Shown in pieces: positions 34,070 to 46,672 of a DNA stretch of 64,000 nucleotides. The notes under the pieces are model-generated. The model saw only the letters and a list, made by a program, of their open reading frames with translations, made no database searches and was not told where the DNA came from. The position numbers and the translations under genes are program-made. Position 1 is the stretch's first letter; every line of letters begins with the position of its first letter. Source of the DNA: Trogon surrucura (Eukaryota > Chordata > Aves > Trogoniformes > Trogonidae); assembly GCA_020746105.1 (NCBI GenBank), contig CM036632.1:868001-932000 (forward strand), given 5' to 3'.

Positions 34070-37000
34070 GCCCGAGCCTCCTTCGAGGTACAGCTGTTCC
34101 GGCTGCCCAGGTCCATCAGCTCTGACGAACCTTGCAATCAGATTTCATGCTCATTTCCCTTCTTGCTTCATGCATTGCTTGTGCAGAAGGTTTAATAGGC
34201 TCCACCGAGGAGCCCAGAGAGGGAGCAGAGCAGCTCGTTCCACTGCTGCAGCAGCTCCGCAGCCACGCCAGGTTCAGTACCCACCTCGTCTCTCCAGCCA
34301 GACCCGGGTGCAGCCCTGCTACCCCACCTCCTCCCCATCCCCAGCCCTGCTCAGGAGGCTCCGTGCAGGCTCCATCACCAGGTCTCACAGCAATTACGAA
34401 GGGAAAGGTCCGACACCTGGCTCAAACCATAACCATAACCATGGCACACATCCATGTTCTTGACCAAAACTTCTTTTTCTTGCAAAAATGCAGCAGCGGC
34501 TGCTTCTTCAGCTTCTGTTCCGACGGTGTGCTCATTGGTTGCGGTACAAGGAAAGGCTCCTGCTCTCAGGTCCCTTCTTGGAGCTGTTTGCCTGGAAAGG
34601 GTGGGAGAAAGTAGGAGGAAAGGTCGAGGCACTGGACAAAGTCTGGAGACTCAGCGACAACTCAGGCATCCAGGGCTGACGAGAGTCACCCCGTCAAGCT
34701 ACAGAGTGTCTGCAGGTTGGACAGCCCAGAGATCACAGCGGAATCCGCAGGGTGCTGCTGGGCGACACACTGGAAGTGCAAAGAATGCAAAACCCTTTGC
34801 CACTTCTTATCAGTGGGGCTTGCACTTTTAATGATTTTTAAAGACGACTGCATTTTGAGCAGCAGCGATCTAAGATAACGAGCAGCCTGGCACTTTGCGG
34901 TTCGGCAGGAAAAGTCGTATTGCTGGAGTTGTGGGTTTTTTCCTTCGATCCGAAACACAGACATTACGGAAATAAATGATTGCTTTTCACAGTTGTTTAA
35001 TATAATTTTCTCCGTGCTGGGTTTTACGAGATGCTGCAGCTCATTAAAATAACAAGCAGACCTAGGAATAGGACACAGGCGATGAGCAGCAGCTGCAGCA
35101 AGTCCTTTTGTATGTCACGTAGGTTTTACCAAAAGGCTTTTGGCTCTCCTGGTGCTCAGTGCTCCTGCTTCCAGAGCCCTCCTGCCCCTGGGAACTGGGA
35201 GCGGGGCTGTGCAAGGGTGTGTGGGGTTGGGACTCCATCCTGCTGTCACCCGCAGCTCATGTCCCTGCCCTGGGTAGGTGACTTGGCTTCTGGAGGGTGA
35301 AAGAACAGAGTAAGCTGCTGACCTGTACTTCTGGTGGTGAGAGGAACCAGGACTCTTCTGTTTCGTTGGTCTCCTTGCCTTGTTTCCCTGAGAAATCGCG
35401 AAGAGAGTTTGGAGACCCACAAAGAGCAGCGTGTTGGACAGAGGTGTGCCCACACCCAGGAAAAAGCTCTAAATAATTTAAAATAAACCCCTGAAAAAAT
35501 CCAGGCTGCAGCACAGCGCTCAGAGGCACCCATCTCGAGCAACAAGCATTAATTTCGGTCCACAGAGACTCAGTTCAATATTATCCACAGAAGTTTTGCA
35601 GCCTCTTCATCTCAGTTTTGTCTCTACGGGTGAAGGAGAATTGCCCTCCCTGCCACAGGCAAAGCAAGACTCCTGCCTACTCTGCACGGGTCCTTGCCTG
35701 GACGTGCGGCCGCTTCCGTATCCCTGCGTGGCACCGTCATGGCACATCCTACCTGTCCTGGGGCTCGCCTAACCCAGGGTAAGGGGCAGCTCCAGCCTTT
35801 CAGAAGGTTCCTCTGCTGCCTGAACCTGTGGTGAGGAACAGGGAGAGGAGAAATATTTGCCCTCCAGCACGGCCGGGAACCAGCTGGGATGTGGTCAACG
35901 GTGCCCGTTGCACTCCGAGGGATGGGCAGAGCGGCCGCAGCCTCGCCAGAGAGTGTTCCCTCCCGCTTTCCTCCCGAGGCAAAGGAAAACTGCCCAAAAG
36001 GTGCCTTTTCCAGCCCAGCAGCACAGGCTGGAGATCCAACTTGCTGCTCAAAGCCTGTTCCCATTTGTTGCAGAACTGGGATTTCTGCCTTCCGTGCTGC
36101 CTAAAAAGATCATGCTTTACAAAATGCCTTTATCCCTCCTGTTGGGATGTTTAACCAGTGCCAGAGGTGATCCTGTACCCTCCCAGCAGGCTGCACGGAG
36201 GGTTTGCAGCTTGGTTTTGGGCTGAGACAGTTAAAGACCTCACAAGAGCAAGACAAAGAGTTCCTGAAGGGTCTCCATGATCTGAGAGGTTAAAAGGCAC
36301 TTGAACCCCGAGGTGAGAGCCTCTGGAGATGCTCTCTGGGAGTGATTCACAGCTTCTCCACCTACCCAGAGCCAGCTTGCTTCCCTTCTTCTGCTTCTAT
36401 TTATTTTCCTGGTTATCACTGTGAAATAAATGTGAAGAAGATTTAAAATTCAGACTCTTGCCCCAGACCTTCCTACCACAGCCACAAAGCCTGGGCGGGC
36501 TTAGGGGCCCGTGGTTTTACAATTTCCCAAATCAGGGGATATTTTCATATTACCTGCTCTGCAAGGAGGGTGCCTACGTACTGTGACTGGGGGAAAAATA
36601 AGCTTAGAAATGTGCAGAAACATCCCAGCAGGGCTAGAATGGAGTGGTGGCTGGGGAAAGGGAGCCCTGAATGAGGGGTCCGGGTAAAGTTGAGCTCCCC
36701 CAGAGCTGAGCTCCTCGGCCACGGCGTGCTGGGCTCTGCTTCCAGCTTGGAACCTCCCAGCCTTCTCCTGTGGGTGCTGGGTTCACCCCCCGAGCACCCA
36801 CAGCACTGGGGAAAGTCAGCAGCAAACCCCAATAGCAGCAAAAGCAGAATTAAAAAATAATAAAAACTCCCTGCTTTTGTGCAAAACCATCCCCAGAGCT
36901 CCCAGTGAACCCCCAGCACTGGGCTGCTGGACACGTCAGCGGGGGCTGCTCCAGGGCTGTCCCGTCTGGAGCTGGCAGTGGCCTCACCTGGGAGGAGCTG

Positions 37001-37180
37001 CATGACCGACATCATCTTGCATCCTCGGGCATGATGGCTGCGTGAGGGCTTTCATGCTCTGAAGCTCGTGGGGCTGCTCCAGGACACGGTTCTCCAGAGT
37101 CCCACCACTCCCCTGGGTCTCCAGCACCGCCCGGAGAGGCACAACCAGCACCTGTCCAGTGACAACTGAACCTGTGCTCT
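34070..37180. other. intergenic sequence, nothing recognised
   Basis: GC-rich to mixed sequence with many short overlapping frames that match no family I know. Confidence 0.5.
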
Positions 37181-37370
37181 TGCTGTCTTCACAAAAGAAG
37201 TTGCAAGCTATGAAGTCTTGGCCTTTGTATAAACATTTTAATTACATGTTTCCGGGACTTTTTTCCTAAGATAAACACATTTTAATTGCAAATTGCCTCT
37301 GCTGTCTTTAACCATCCCCTAATACTGCGAGCAGCTGCTGCTTTTAATGTTTAATGAAGTTGTCTTTTGG
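37180..37370. promoter_or_regulatory. AT-rich candidate regulatory element
   Basis: An AT-rich block with two related halves, CATTTTAATTACATG and CATTTTAATTGCAAATTGCC, and TTTAATGTTTAATGAAG further on. Repeated TTTAAT/TAATT motifs point to homeodomain-type sites. Composition evidence only. Confidence 0.25.
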
Positions 37371-37496
37371 GTGGGCTGGGATGCAGTGGGAGCCCCGCTC
37401 TGCCGGCACAGGGGGTGGGCTCCTCCGCTGCCGCAGGGACCTGGATGACACCAGAGAGCCCCGGGAGTGGGCTGGGTGAACCCCGGCGGTTTTTCA

Positions 37497-37775
37497 ATCA
37501 AGTAACAAGTGATGGGGCAAGAGGAAATGGCCTCAAGTTGCACCAAGGGAAGTTTAGATTGGATCTTAGGAAGAAATTCTTCAGTGCGAGGGTGGCCAGA
37601 CTGTGGCACAGATTGCCCAGAGAGGCTGGGGCTGCCCCCTCCCTGCAGATGCTCAAGGCCAGGTTGGATGAAGCTTTGAGCAACCTGGGCTGGTCAAGGG
37701 CATCCCTGCCCATGGCAGGGGGTGGATCAGATGATCTCTGAGGTCCTTCCAACCTAAGACATTCTACGTTTCCCA
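37497..37775 (+). mobile_element. CR1 LINE, 5'-truncated copy
   Basis: A plus-strand fragment of about 280 bp. The frame reads GARGNGLKLHQGKFRLDLRK, KFFSARVARLWHRLPREAG and MLKARLDEALSNLGWS, the end of the CR1 ORF2, followed by the typical 3' region GATGATCTCTGAGGTCCTTC and CATTCTACG at the terminus. The reading frame is open to its stop. Confidence 0.9.
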
Positions 37776-37779
37776 CCAA

Positions 37780-39850
37780 GCAGCATCACAGCAGCAAGCA
37801 GTCATGAGTGGAAACACCACGTCCCCACGCAATCACACGTTCCCTGTGGCACTGTGCACCATCTGTGCCACCACTGCCTGTCCCCACAGCCACCCAGTGA
37901 CGGGAGATGCAGTTCACTGTTACCGACTGGCATCTCGCGTGCCGTCACTTGCAGGTCAGGTCTCTGCAGCGCCAGGCTCAGCTTGCCACATCCCAGTCTT
38001 AATCCTTGCATCCCGCAGCCATCAGATTGGCACAGAAAAATTGCTCTGGCAGTGACGAAGCCTGCACTGGCTTGGGAGGGAGAGCCACGAGGGCTGGGGG
38101 CTCTCAGACACCGAATTTCATTGTTAGGCACTAAAGCTCTCAGGGCTGAGCAGCCTGAGCTGGAGAGATGCCCCTGGCATGGGCAGTGCTGGGGGTGCCA
38201 GTCCCTGTCCCCACCCTGTCACCTCCTGTCCTCTCCTGGCCAGCACCACAACTGCTTGTCCCTCTACCAAGCCCCTCCAGCCACATCCCCGACCCTCATC
38301 CCACTGGTACCCACAGCCCAGGAGCGAGGAGTCTGACAGCAACAAAAAGTTAATTAGCTGTCTGCATATTGCTGACAAGGGGCAGGAAATAGAGGCTAAT
38401 TAAGACTGGGAAGCAAAAAGAAATCACCTCCCTGCCTTGAGATTCAGGCTGGACAAGAAAAAAAAAAGACCCCCCCATTAAAAAAGAAAGAAAGGTAAAA
38501 AAATCTCAGCGTGCAGTTTTTCAGCTTTAAATATCTACTGTTTACTTGGAGGTTAGAGAACGCTCTTTAGCCTTTTCAATTATTTTTGTGGGTTTGCTGC
38601 TGGGTTAACTGGCTTGAAATCCTCTGTGAAGATACATGATGTGTTCAAAGAGCCTCGAGAAGCTCGTCTCCACTCCCCAGGGCGCTGGGGAGACCGTGCT
38701 CCTCATCCTCCCTGCTGCTCCTTCTCCCCCACGGCAGGGGCACAGAGAGCAGCTGCCTGTCACCCCTTGCCGGCTCCTGGCTCTTCCCTTTGCTGTGACC
38801 CCGGGTGGGTGACACTGGCACTTGCTGCCCAGCCGCATCCCCAACAGCGCTTGCAGAGCTCACGGGTTTGCTCGGGCTGCTCCCTGCTTGTGCAGCTGCA
38901 GAAAGCGCTGCCCCGTTACCCCTCGTGCCCTGACGCTGCCGTGCTGTGATGGGCTCCTTGGGGAGGCCCTTGCAGTCCCAGGGGCAGTGGGGGGACACTC
39001 CTGGGGCCACCACAGGACAGGCTCCTGCCACGCTGTGGCTCCTTGGACATCCCCTCCACAGGCAAACGCCCCCGTCCCATGGGAGCGAGGCACAGACCCA
39101 CCCAGCTCCCCACATCCCTGCGCCCCCCGAGCGATGGGACACCCGCAGCCCTCCAGAGCAGCGCCCTCGGGTCATCCCCACCCCTTATCCTGGTACTCAC
39201 CACCCTCCCCATCCTCGGCGAGGAGCAGGCGAGGCTTGAAACCCTCGTTGGAGTGTTTACTGTTGGTTTTAATTGGCGAAAACAGAGGAGCCTAAACACA
39301 GAGCTCCGACGGCATTTACTGCAAGCCTACAAACTCTGTGGGGATTGCTGGGAGTCACTGGGACGGCGCCAGCGATTACAGGATAATAACCACTCTGGCG
39401 TTCAGAAATTATGCCACGATATGGAAGAGGAGTATTTTTAGGGTGGAAGCTGGAGCTGCGAGCTCCGGTGAGGGCAGGGCTCTGCCACTCCAAAGGGAGC
39501 GTCCCGCAGCCGTCACCCCTTCGCCGGGGCGAGCCCCCCGGTGCTGGCGCCAGACAACACCGGCCCCTTCCCAGCTTGTTCGCTTCAAACCCAACCTGCA
39601 CAGCCCCGCAGGCACCGGGATCTCATGCAGAAACCTACTGAGCTCCCAACTGCTCTGTGCAGGAGGCACTTTCTTTTCTTTGATTTTTTCTTCTTTCTTT
39701 CTTTTTTCTCCTTTTTCTCTTCAAATCTTCCTTTGAAACCAAAACTTCCTGTAGTATGAAATGGACAATCAGGCCACTCCGGCAGCTGCAGCCCGAGAGC
39801 TTCAGCTCTTGGCAGGAGGATCAGAACTACAAAACTATTTCTTTGAGGCA
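37780..39850. other. intergenic sequence with AT-rich block at 38,330-38,600
   Basis: Mostly GC-rich with no recognised gene. An AT-rich block at 38,330-38,600 holds AAAAAGTTAATTAGCTGTCT, AGGCTAATTAAGACTGG and an A-rich run at 38,457-38,510. A T/C-rich tract lies at about 39,668-39,730. Confidence 0.5.
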
Positions 39851-40150
39851 GATTATGCATTCATCTAGCTCATTTGAAACAAAATATGATTTGCAATTTA
39901 ACTTTCCATAATGAGCTCCTGCTATTATACCGTTTCCATAATGGCTGGTTTCATTGGAACAGATTGTTGGTGCACATGGTTTACAAAACATTTTCAATGC
40001 AAGCCCCGTTTTTTCTTATTTTAAATAGCAACAGCTGCTAAGCATGATAATTATTGTATTTCATCAAAATAAACTTACCAAGTTGCTTCTTGATGCTACT
40101 CATTGCAGTTTTCCAATGGACCTACAGGTTATCAAAGAAGCTCAAACTTC
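39850..40150. promoter_or_regulatory. AT-rich candidate conserved non-coding element
   Basis: About 300 bp of AT-rich DNA bounded by GC-rich sequence. TTTCCATAATG occurs twice (about 39,902 and 39,931), together with ATGATAATTATTG and ATTTGCAATTTAAC. The repeated motif and lack of coding signal fit an enhancer, but no comparison is possible here. Confidence 0.33.
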
Positions 40151-40159
40151 AGTTCTCCA

Positions 40160-43060
40160 GAGAGAGCAGCAGCACCTGGACATGAACTTGGCACCCAAAG
40201 GGTTGACGGAGGCAGGAGCAAGTCCTGCCCAGGAATGGCAGGAGTGTCATTGCCCTGTCCCCATCCGTCATCCTGTCCTGTGTCCCCAGGGCAGCCCTGC
40301 AGGCCCCCGGCAGGGACCCGCCATCCCGGCCACGGCTTTGGAGCACCAGAGCCATTCCCACGCATGCCCTCACCAAGCGCTTCCCTGGGTGTCACATCCC
40401 GACCCGCCACTAACTCTCACGCTCAGTGCCACCGGGCAGCGGCCACCGCTGGTCCCATCTCGCCCACGTGCCTGTGCCCAGGCTGCTCCCTTCCCTCCTC
40501 CACTTCCAAACGGTTTCTCAGCTCCCGTGAGAACTGCGCACCTCCCTTCCCCAATTTGCAAGAGATCCAGAAAGAGATTTCAGCAGCTCTGGGCTGCGTG
40601 TTCCCGCGGAGGCAGGGGCTCGGCAAAGCCGGGCTCCTCAGACCACCGGTGGCAGGGCAGGCGAAAGCCTCCTGCGTCCCCAGGCTCTTTCTAGAGACTT
40701 TAACATCACCCAGGTAGTTTTGCACCGATGCTGATGGGGACATGCCTGCTTGGGACTCCGTGGAGGGGACACGCCGGGCTGGCACCGCCCGAGCCTCTGA
40801 CGGTGTGGGAGGCAGCCAATGCTGTACCAGTGGTGTGAATGTTAATGAGGCTGGCAGGAACGAGAGTAACTAAGGAAACCAAAAGGGATGGAAAGAAAGG
40901 TGCCTATTAAGAAAGCCAAACCCCGTGGCAGACGGATAGAAATTGAGCAGAAAGGTGCAGGCGGGTGGCCTTAGCGAGGACACGGAGTCTTCCACTCTGT
41001 TCATTTAGACGCAAGCTTTGCCAATCACATCACCTGTACCACATGTAATGGAAATTCCTGTCCCTCCTTGCCCCTTCGGCTCGGGCCACGCTGGCTTCAG
41101 GCTGATGCCCCGGCTGCTCCCGAGCCTGGTGCCAGGAAGGCGCTGAACCGACAGAGACCGTCCAAGAATTGCAATGAAAACCCCCCCAAGATACGGAAAG
41201 GGAGTACAGTTTGTGCAAACCCAGCCCTGTCTGTTGCCAGCCTTGTCCTGCACTGGGCAGGGTGAGAGCAAGCTTACAATAATTTATGCCCTTGGCAGGT
41301 TCCTTCTGTCCAGTGATAGGAACTGGCTCATCAAGAAAAAGGGAAGACTCTGCTCGAGGTAGAAAAGCCCAGGAGCCTGCCAGCTCACCGGGGGTGCAGG
41401 CAGCAAGAACCAGCACCAATTAACTCCTAATTGCACTTACCTGCATCGCCGTTCCCCGGGTGTCCATCTGGCAGAGTTGGGGTCCCCCCCACAGACCCCC
41501 AGCACCCGCCTCTCCCTCCTAAAACAGCCCCAGCTCACAACCCCCTTCTCTCACACAAACTCAGTTGGGTCAGGGAGGCTTTTCTCCACAGCTGACTAGA
41601 GGGAGGTTAATGAGGGCCCAGAGTTTATTAGCAAAGGCTGTGCGAGCAGGTGAAAATCATATTTGCTGGAAATTTTCTGGGGAACTTTTAAGAGCTGGGT
41701 TTAGTGGCCACAGTCAGACGAAGACCTACGGGTGTGCAGGCACTCGCGGTGGATGGTAATGATGCTGGAAAAGCTATTCCAGCCCCTGAATGAGGGGCTG
41801 CCCTTTGGAGCACCTCAGCACTCGGATTTAGATGACATATAGCAATGGCACCACAGAAGCCATGACTGTCCATCAAGTAAATAATAAACTTGTGATATAA
41901 ATTGCCTGGACTTACCTAGGCTTTCATGAGCTATTGCAAACAGTGAAAAACCCCCAACAAATCAAAGCAAGAAAGGGCAAAGGACAATGTCAGGGAAGGA
42001 GCAGCCAGAAGCAGCTGCTCTGCAAGACCGCGGGAGCTTCCCTTGCAGTGAAGCGTGGTGAAGCTGGGATGTTTATCCTGATGCAGACTTGGACTTGGGG
42101 GGGAAAAAAGTGTGAAAGAGCAGTTCTCTGCTGCAGACACTACCCAGCTGACACCTGCCCTTTCTGCGAGTGCCAGCGCCTGCATGCTGATGGCAGCAGT
42201 CCGCCGTCAGGTCTCCATCGATTACAGCACCAACGCAGCAATTAAAAACCTTCCCTTGAGAGGTGAGCAGGAACATTAAGCCCACAAAGACCGGCAAACA
42301 AAAGCCCCAGCGATGACTGGAGAGCCACCTCCAGCTGCCCTGGCTGTGCCCGGGTCCCGTCGCACCCTGGTGGGCTGCAGCCAGCCCCCGGCACGCTCGT
42401 GTCCCCGCGATACCTGGCTGTGAAACGGGAGGCTCTGACCTCAGCAAACGTGTTTGCTGTAGCGCTGCCACTGGAGAGATGGTCTTTGCTTTCCCCATCC
42501 AGCAAGACTGTTCCGAGGGCAATGACTAAATTACCTCAAGTCTCTTGCTCCAGCCAGATGAGCCCACAAGCTGGTGCTCGTTTTGTGCCGTTTACAGCGG
42601 TCGTGCAATGACCTGAAGCTGCATAAAGGCACTGTAGGACAAATTCAGCAGCACCCTGACGTCCTGCTGCTGGGAAGCACATGAAGGATTGGGTTGTGAA
42701 GTGTGGGTCCGCTGGGGCTCGGAGAAGGCAGAAGGACCCGCGCCCCGGCTTGCCCTCGCTCCCGGGCTGGGTCAGGATGGAACGTCTGGTGTCGGGAAAG
42801 GAGCCGCGATCCACACGGCCAGCGTGGGCTATCATACTGTTTATCAAGGTGTGGTAGAAAGAAAACAAGGTAATGGGGCATTTGCTGATTCAATTCGTTG
42901 AATTTGAACAAATCTTTTTAATCTTGCTCCCCGAAGGATTGGAAAGGTCAGGAAATAGGCAGAATGTGCACTTTCAGGTACTGAAATTAAACTTGTTAAG
43001 AAATCCATATTGATTTGCACTTCTCTGAAAAATATTGAAGCCTCCAGATTTAGCCTGGGT
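40160..43060. other. intergenic sequence, nothing recognised
   Basis: GC-rich to 42,830, then AT-rich to about 43,070. A small inverted repeat ATTCAATTCGTTGAAT lies at 42,888-42,903. No gene or mobile element is recognised. Confidence 0.5.
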
Positions 43061-43174
43061 ATTGATTTTCTCTTTCAGGGGAAAGACATCGGCACGAAGG
43101 AAACATTACGCGTGGCAGTAAACACCTTCAATCACCGCCCGCCCGCTCGCGCCCAGAGCAGAACGGCTCGAGGC

Positions 43175-43400
43175 TGCGCCAGGGCAGGGGCACGCGGGAC
43201 ACGAGGAAGCATTTACTGACTGAGAGGGTGGCCAGACCCTGGCACAGGCTTCCAGGAGGGGGGCCCCAAGTCTGTCGGAGTCTAAGGGGCATTTGGACAA
43301 TGCCCTTAACACTGTGCTTCAGCTTTTGGTAAGCTCCAGAATGGTCAGGCAGTAGGAGAAGATGATCATTGCAGGTCCCTCCCAAATGAAATTATTCTAC
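43175..43400 (+). mobile_element. CR1 LINE 3'-end fragment
   Basis: A plus-strand fragment that resembles the last part of CR1: GAGGGTGGCCAGACCCTGGC, ACAGGCTTCCAGGAGG and GATGATCATTGCAGGTCCCT, ending in ATTATTCTACTCT. The match is diverged and the left border uncertain. Confidence 0.7.
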
Positions 43401-43432
43401 TCTTTCCCTCTCCCCTCCCCTCCCCTCCCTGC
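43389..43432. repeat. polypyrimidine/CCCCT tract
   Basis: A run of C and T with repeated CCCCTCC units directly after the CR1 3' end. The minus strand has four or more G runs in a row, suited to a G-quadruplex. Confidence 0.75.
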
Positions 43433-43680
43433 CAGGGGCACCTCCTGCTTCTTCCCAGCGACTTAGGGAATAACTTGGTTACCTTCAGAAAAATCAATCC
43501 TCTTCATGAAACAAAGCAACATCCTTTCCCAAACGATCTCCTGCCTCACCGGACCTCAGGATAAACACCGGCACCACAAACTGCCCTGGATGTGGCTTTA
43601 AGGACACCTGAAGGCACCAAGCGTCCCGTGTGGGCTCAGGACGTGGCACAACAGTGTCCTGGCCCCTGGTGACTCCTAAG

Positions 43681-43790
43681 ATTACAGAATGGTTGGAAGG
43701 ACCTTCAAAGGTCAATTAGCCCAGTCCCCCTGCAGGGAGCAGGGACATCTTCACCCAGACCAGGTTCCTCTGGTTTGCTGCCACAGTGGC
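43681..43790 (-). mobile_element. CR1 LINE 3'-end fragment
   Basis: ACAGAATGGTTGGAAGGACC at the left end is the reverse complement of the CR1 3' terminus, followed by TTAGCCCAGTCCCCCTGCAG and a CACCCAGACCAGGTT stretch found in CR1 tails. It is in minus orientation, facing the copy at 43,175-43,400. Confidence 0.75.
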
Positions 43791-43799
43791 AGTAACGAC

Positions 43800-45679
43800 A
43801 CAGTGACAGAGCATTGATAATGATTTTCAGTTCTGTTATCAACACTTGCCACAGCCCAGGTGCCTGCGGCTGGTCAGGCATCTTCTTGGGAACTATCAGC
43901 CCCATGTCAGGGACCCCCGGGATGGGGACAGCCACCCCTCCTGCCAAGGGGGGCTCAAACCCATGCCCTGGGACAAAGCCCCCTGCCCAGGAAGGGGCCT
44001 CTCGCACGGCCAGGGCTCTGTGTGCTCTTGTGGGGTGTGGTGTTGATGAGGAAATGACCCTGTTCCCCCGCTTTGCTTTGCCTGATGGACACAGCCAGGG
44101 CTCATCACCTTCAGCAGCCGGGGACTCAGCCGGAGCTTTCTGGAGACTTAATGCTGGACAAAAACACATCTTTCCTTTATGCCACAAAGCGTGCATGTGT
44201 ATCATCAAATCTAGAGGCTGGCGGTGCCTCTGCAGCTGGGCAGGGCTGTTACTGCTCCCAAGGCAGCAGGGCTCCAGGCAGGGCTGCTCAGGGGGTGTCG
44301 GAGCCGCGGGAGCAAGGCTCGCACTGCGGCACCAGAACCATCCCTGGGCCAGCACCGGGGAATGAAGGTCTGGGTGTGGCTTTCATGATCAGAGCCTCTA
44401 ACGATCTGCTTAAAAGCGCTGCTCTGCGTCCATCGATCCCGGCAGCCGGCCCATCAGAGCATCCCCTGCGAGCATCCTCCCGCCCCTGCGGGTGGGGGGC
44501 TCTGCGTGAGCACACAGTTCCCCCCTAGAGAGATTACCAGATTAATTATGGGTAGGGATTTAATCTCAGACCTTCGTCAAGGACAGTCGGGGCTCCGGGG
44601 TGCCTTAGTACATTAATAAAGCCAACCCTGCAGTCGCTCAGGTGCTGTTTTCGCAGGGCGAGCCCCGGGGGGCACAGCCCCAAGAGGGGACTGGGCAGGA
44701 GCCCCGGCCAGCCCGGCAGCCACCCACCAGGGAAGGTAAAACACAGCTCGTTCCCTGTTAAACACTGCCAGGCCCTTCACTACTCTGTTTTTAAGTATTT
44801 CCCTGAGATCGGAGCGCTACGCTTCCTTGACTGTTTTTAACACACGAAATCAGCACCTACGGCAATTAAGAGGCCCTAATTAGCATCTGACCCGGTGTTC
44901 TCGCACAACCCCCCTTTGCGAGAGTAGCAAATAAATGGCAACGGAGATGAAGAACCTGCAGCCTCAGCCGGGGCTGTCGGAGGGGCTGAGTTTCCCTCAG
45001 GGACCTGCCCGTTATTCTCGGGAAGGGTTCGGATGCGCCCCGCAACCGGCTGCGGGCGAGAGACCAGGGGCAAGGCTGTGCAGAGAACCGCGGGGCTGGC
45101 ACCGGCTGTTTGACCCCCGAGAGAGCAAGAGGAAAGGGGAGCCCCCCCTGCAGCTGCTCATGAGCCCCCCCGGGAACCCACCGCTCCCATCAGAAAGTGA
45201 AGTAAGATTTCAATTAAGAGACACGTCAAACTGCTTCGAAACCACCTCCGGTGAAGCAAGCTCTGCCCGTGGGCTCTCCCCGGGAGAGGGGTCCCAGGAT
45301 GCCCGGCTGCCCCCAGGGAGGGGACACCACTCCCCCACGCCCCACCCCGGCACCTTTTGGGGGAAATAGCAACCTGAGCCACCCTCCCTGTCACTGCTCA
45401 GGTTCAAAGGGGCTGCACGTGCACAAGCACCCCAGCCCATGCATCCCCACCAGCCACCCTGCCCAGGGCAGCCCCCCACCCCAAACCAGGGCAGGAGAGT
45501 GAAGCGGGTGCTGCTCCCCCAGACCCCCTGCAGCCGGGGAGCCCCCACCCCGGGCACCCCAAGCAGCCACAGGAGAGGTCAAGGCTGCCGTGAACCCCCC
45601 CGTGGGAGTTCTCCAGCCGCCTGCAGCAGGGTCAGCACGACCTACTCAGCCACGTAACTTGCTTGCCAAACTGGACGAT
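43800..45679. other. intergenic sequence downstream of CACNG3
   Basis: GC-rich with two AT-richer stretches: about 44,530-44,570 (AGATTAATTATGGG) and 44,745-44,900 (GGCAATTAAGAGGCCCTAAT). No gene is recognised. Confidence 0.5.
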
Positions 45680-45685
45680 TTTATT
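45680..45685 (-). terminator. candidate CACNG3 polyadenylation signal
   Basis: AATAAA on the minus strand about 990 nt after the CACNG3 stop. A weaker ATTAAA lies nearer at 46,109-46,114. Which one is used cannot be decided from sequence. Confidence 0.35.
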
Positions 45686-45689
45686 GTTA

Positions 45690-46672
45690 TTTTTCTGATC
45701 GATCCCCCGGCCATTATAGAATCATACACCACCCGTACGCAGCCCGCGCATGGCCGGCGGCCCAGCCATCAACCCAGCTTCTCCTTCACTACCACCACGT
45801 CAAGCGTTGCCTCCTTGGTTGTGCCCAGACAGTAATTTGTGACCACGTGTGTATTAATGTTAGGGAATTAATCCTTCTTCTTTTTTTTTTTTTTTTTTTT
45901 TTTTTGCAACATGAGAGGTTAATTAAAAGCTGGCTAATTGCTACCAGTCATTGGAGGAATTCTGCTCCTGAGTCCTTTCATGGCCTGAATGCACCAAAGG
46001 AAGAAAAAAGGAAAGAAAGAAGGGAAGAAAGAAGCCCTTTCAAGACCACAGAAAATTGCAAAAGGATGTTTCTTCCAACCCGACATGACAAAATTGAATT
46101 CCAAGCTATTTAATGCATGCACGAAACGCCACGGAGAAACCCAGCCCGAGCGCTCCATCCACCACGACAGGGAAAGGGGGTTCGTAACGCGAGCGCTCGC
46201 TACGGTGCCGGCTCCTCGGCGCTTCCGACTCGGGACTCCCAGGCGGTTTCGCTTAAATGTAACTACCGGGTTAAGGGTTCTCACAGACAGGGCTATCGCC
46301 AGCATTTCCATGGGACACACAGCTAAGGGAACACTGCGATTATGAGCAACACTAACGATGGAGACCTCGGGAAGCCACTGTCCCGGGTGGCATCTGAAGC
46401 CCCGCTCAGTCCGCGGGGGCACCAGCCGAGGTCACGGCGCAGCCCCCGGCCCCTCGCCGCCAGGCAGGGAGGGACACGGGGGTCCCGGTCCCACTGTGGG
46501 CTCGGCTGCCCGGCCCGGCCAGTGGCGTTTCGGGAGTGAAAAACCAGCCCCGCGGGTAAGCGGGGAGGGGGCACGGGGAGCCGTCTGGGTTTAGTCCTTA
46601 AAAACGGGGTTTCACGGGTTACACCGTCACGAGGATGATGTCATGCAGCCTGACAGAACGCCCCCGCCCGCC
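45690..46672 (-). other. CACNG3: CACNG3 3' UTR (probable)
   Basis: Sequence following the stop codon. It includes CpG-rich DNA nearest the stop (46,130-46,600), AT-rich DNA beyond, and the A25 run on the sense strand. The 3' end is not defined by sequence alone. Confidence 0.45.
45881..45905. repeat. 25-bp T homopolymer (A25 on the CACNG3 sense strand)
   Basis: A pure run of 25 T on the plus strand. If the CACNG3 3' UTR extends to 45,680, its mRNA contains an internal A25. Confidence 0.9.

Noticed and set aside
42888-42903. Small hairpin ATTCAATTCGTTGAAT
   Set aside because: A six-base-pair stem with a TTCG loop is easily found by chance in 64 kb and has no supporting context.
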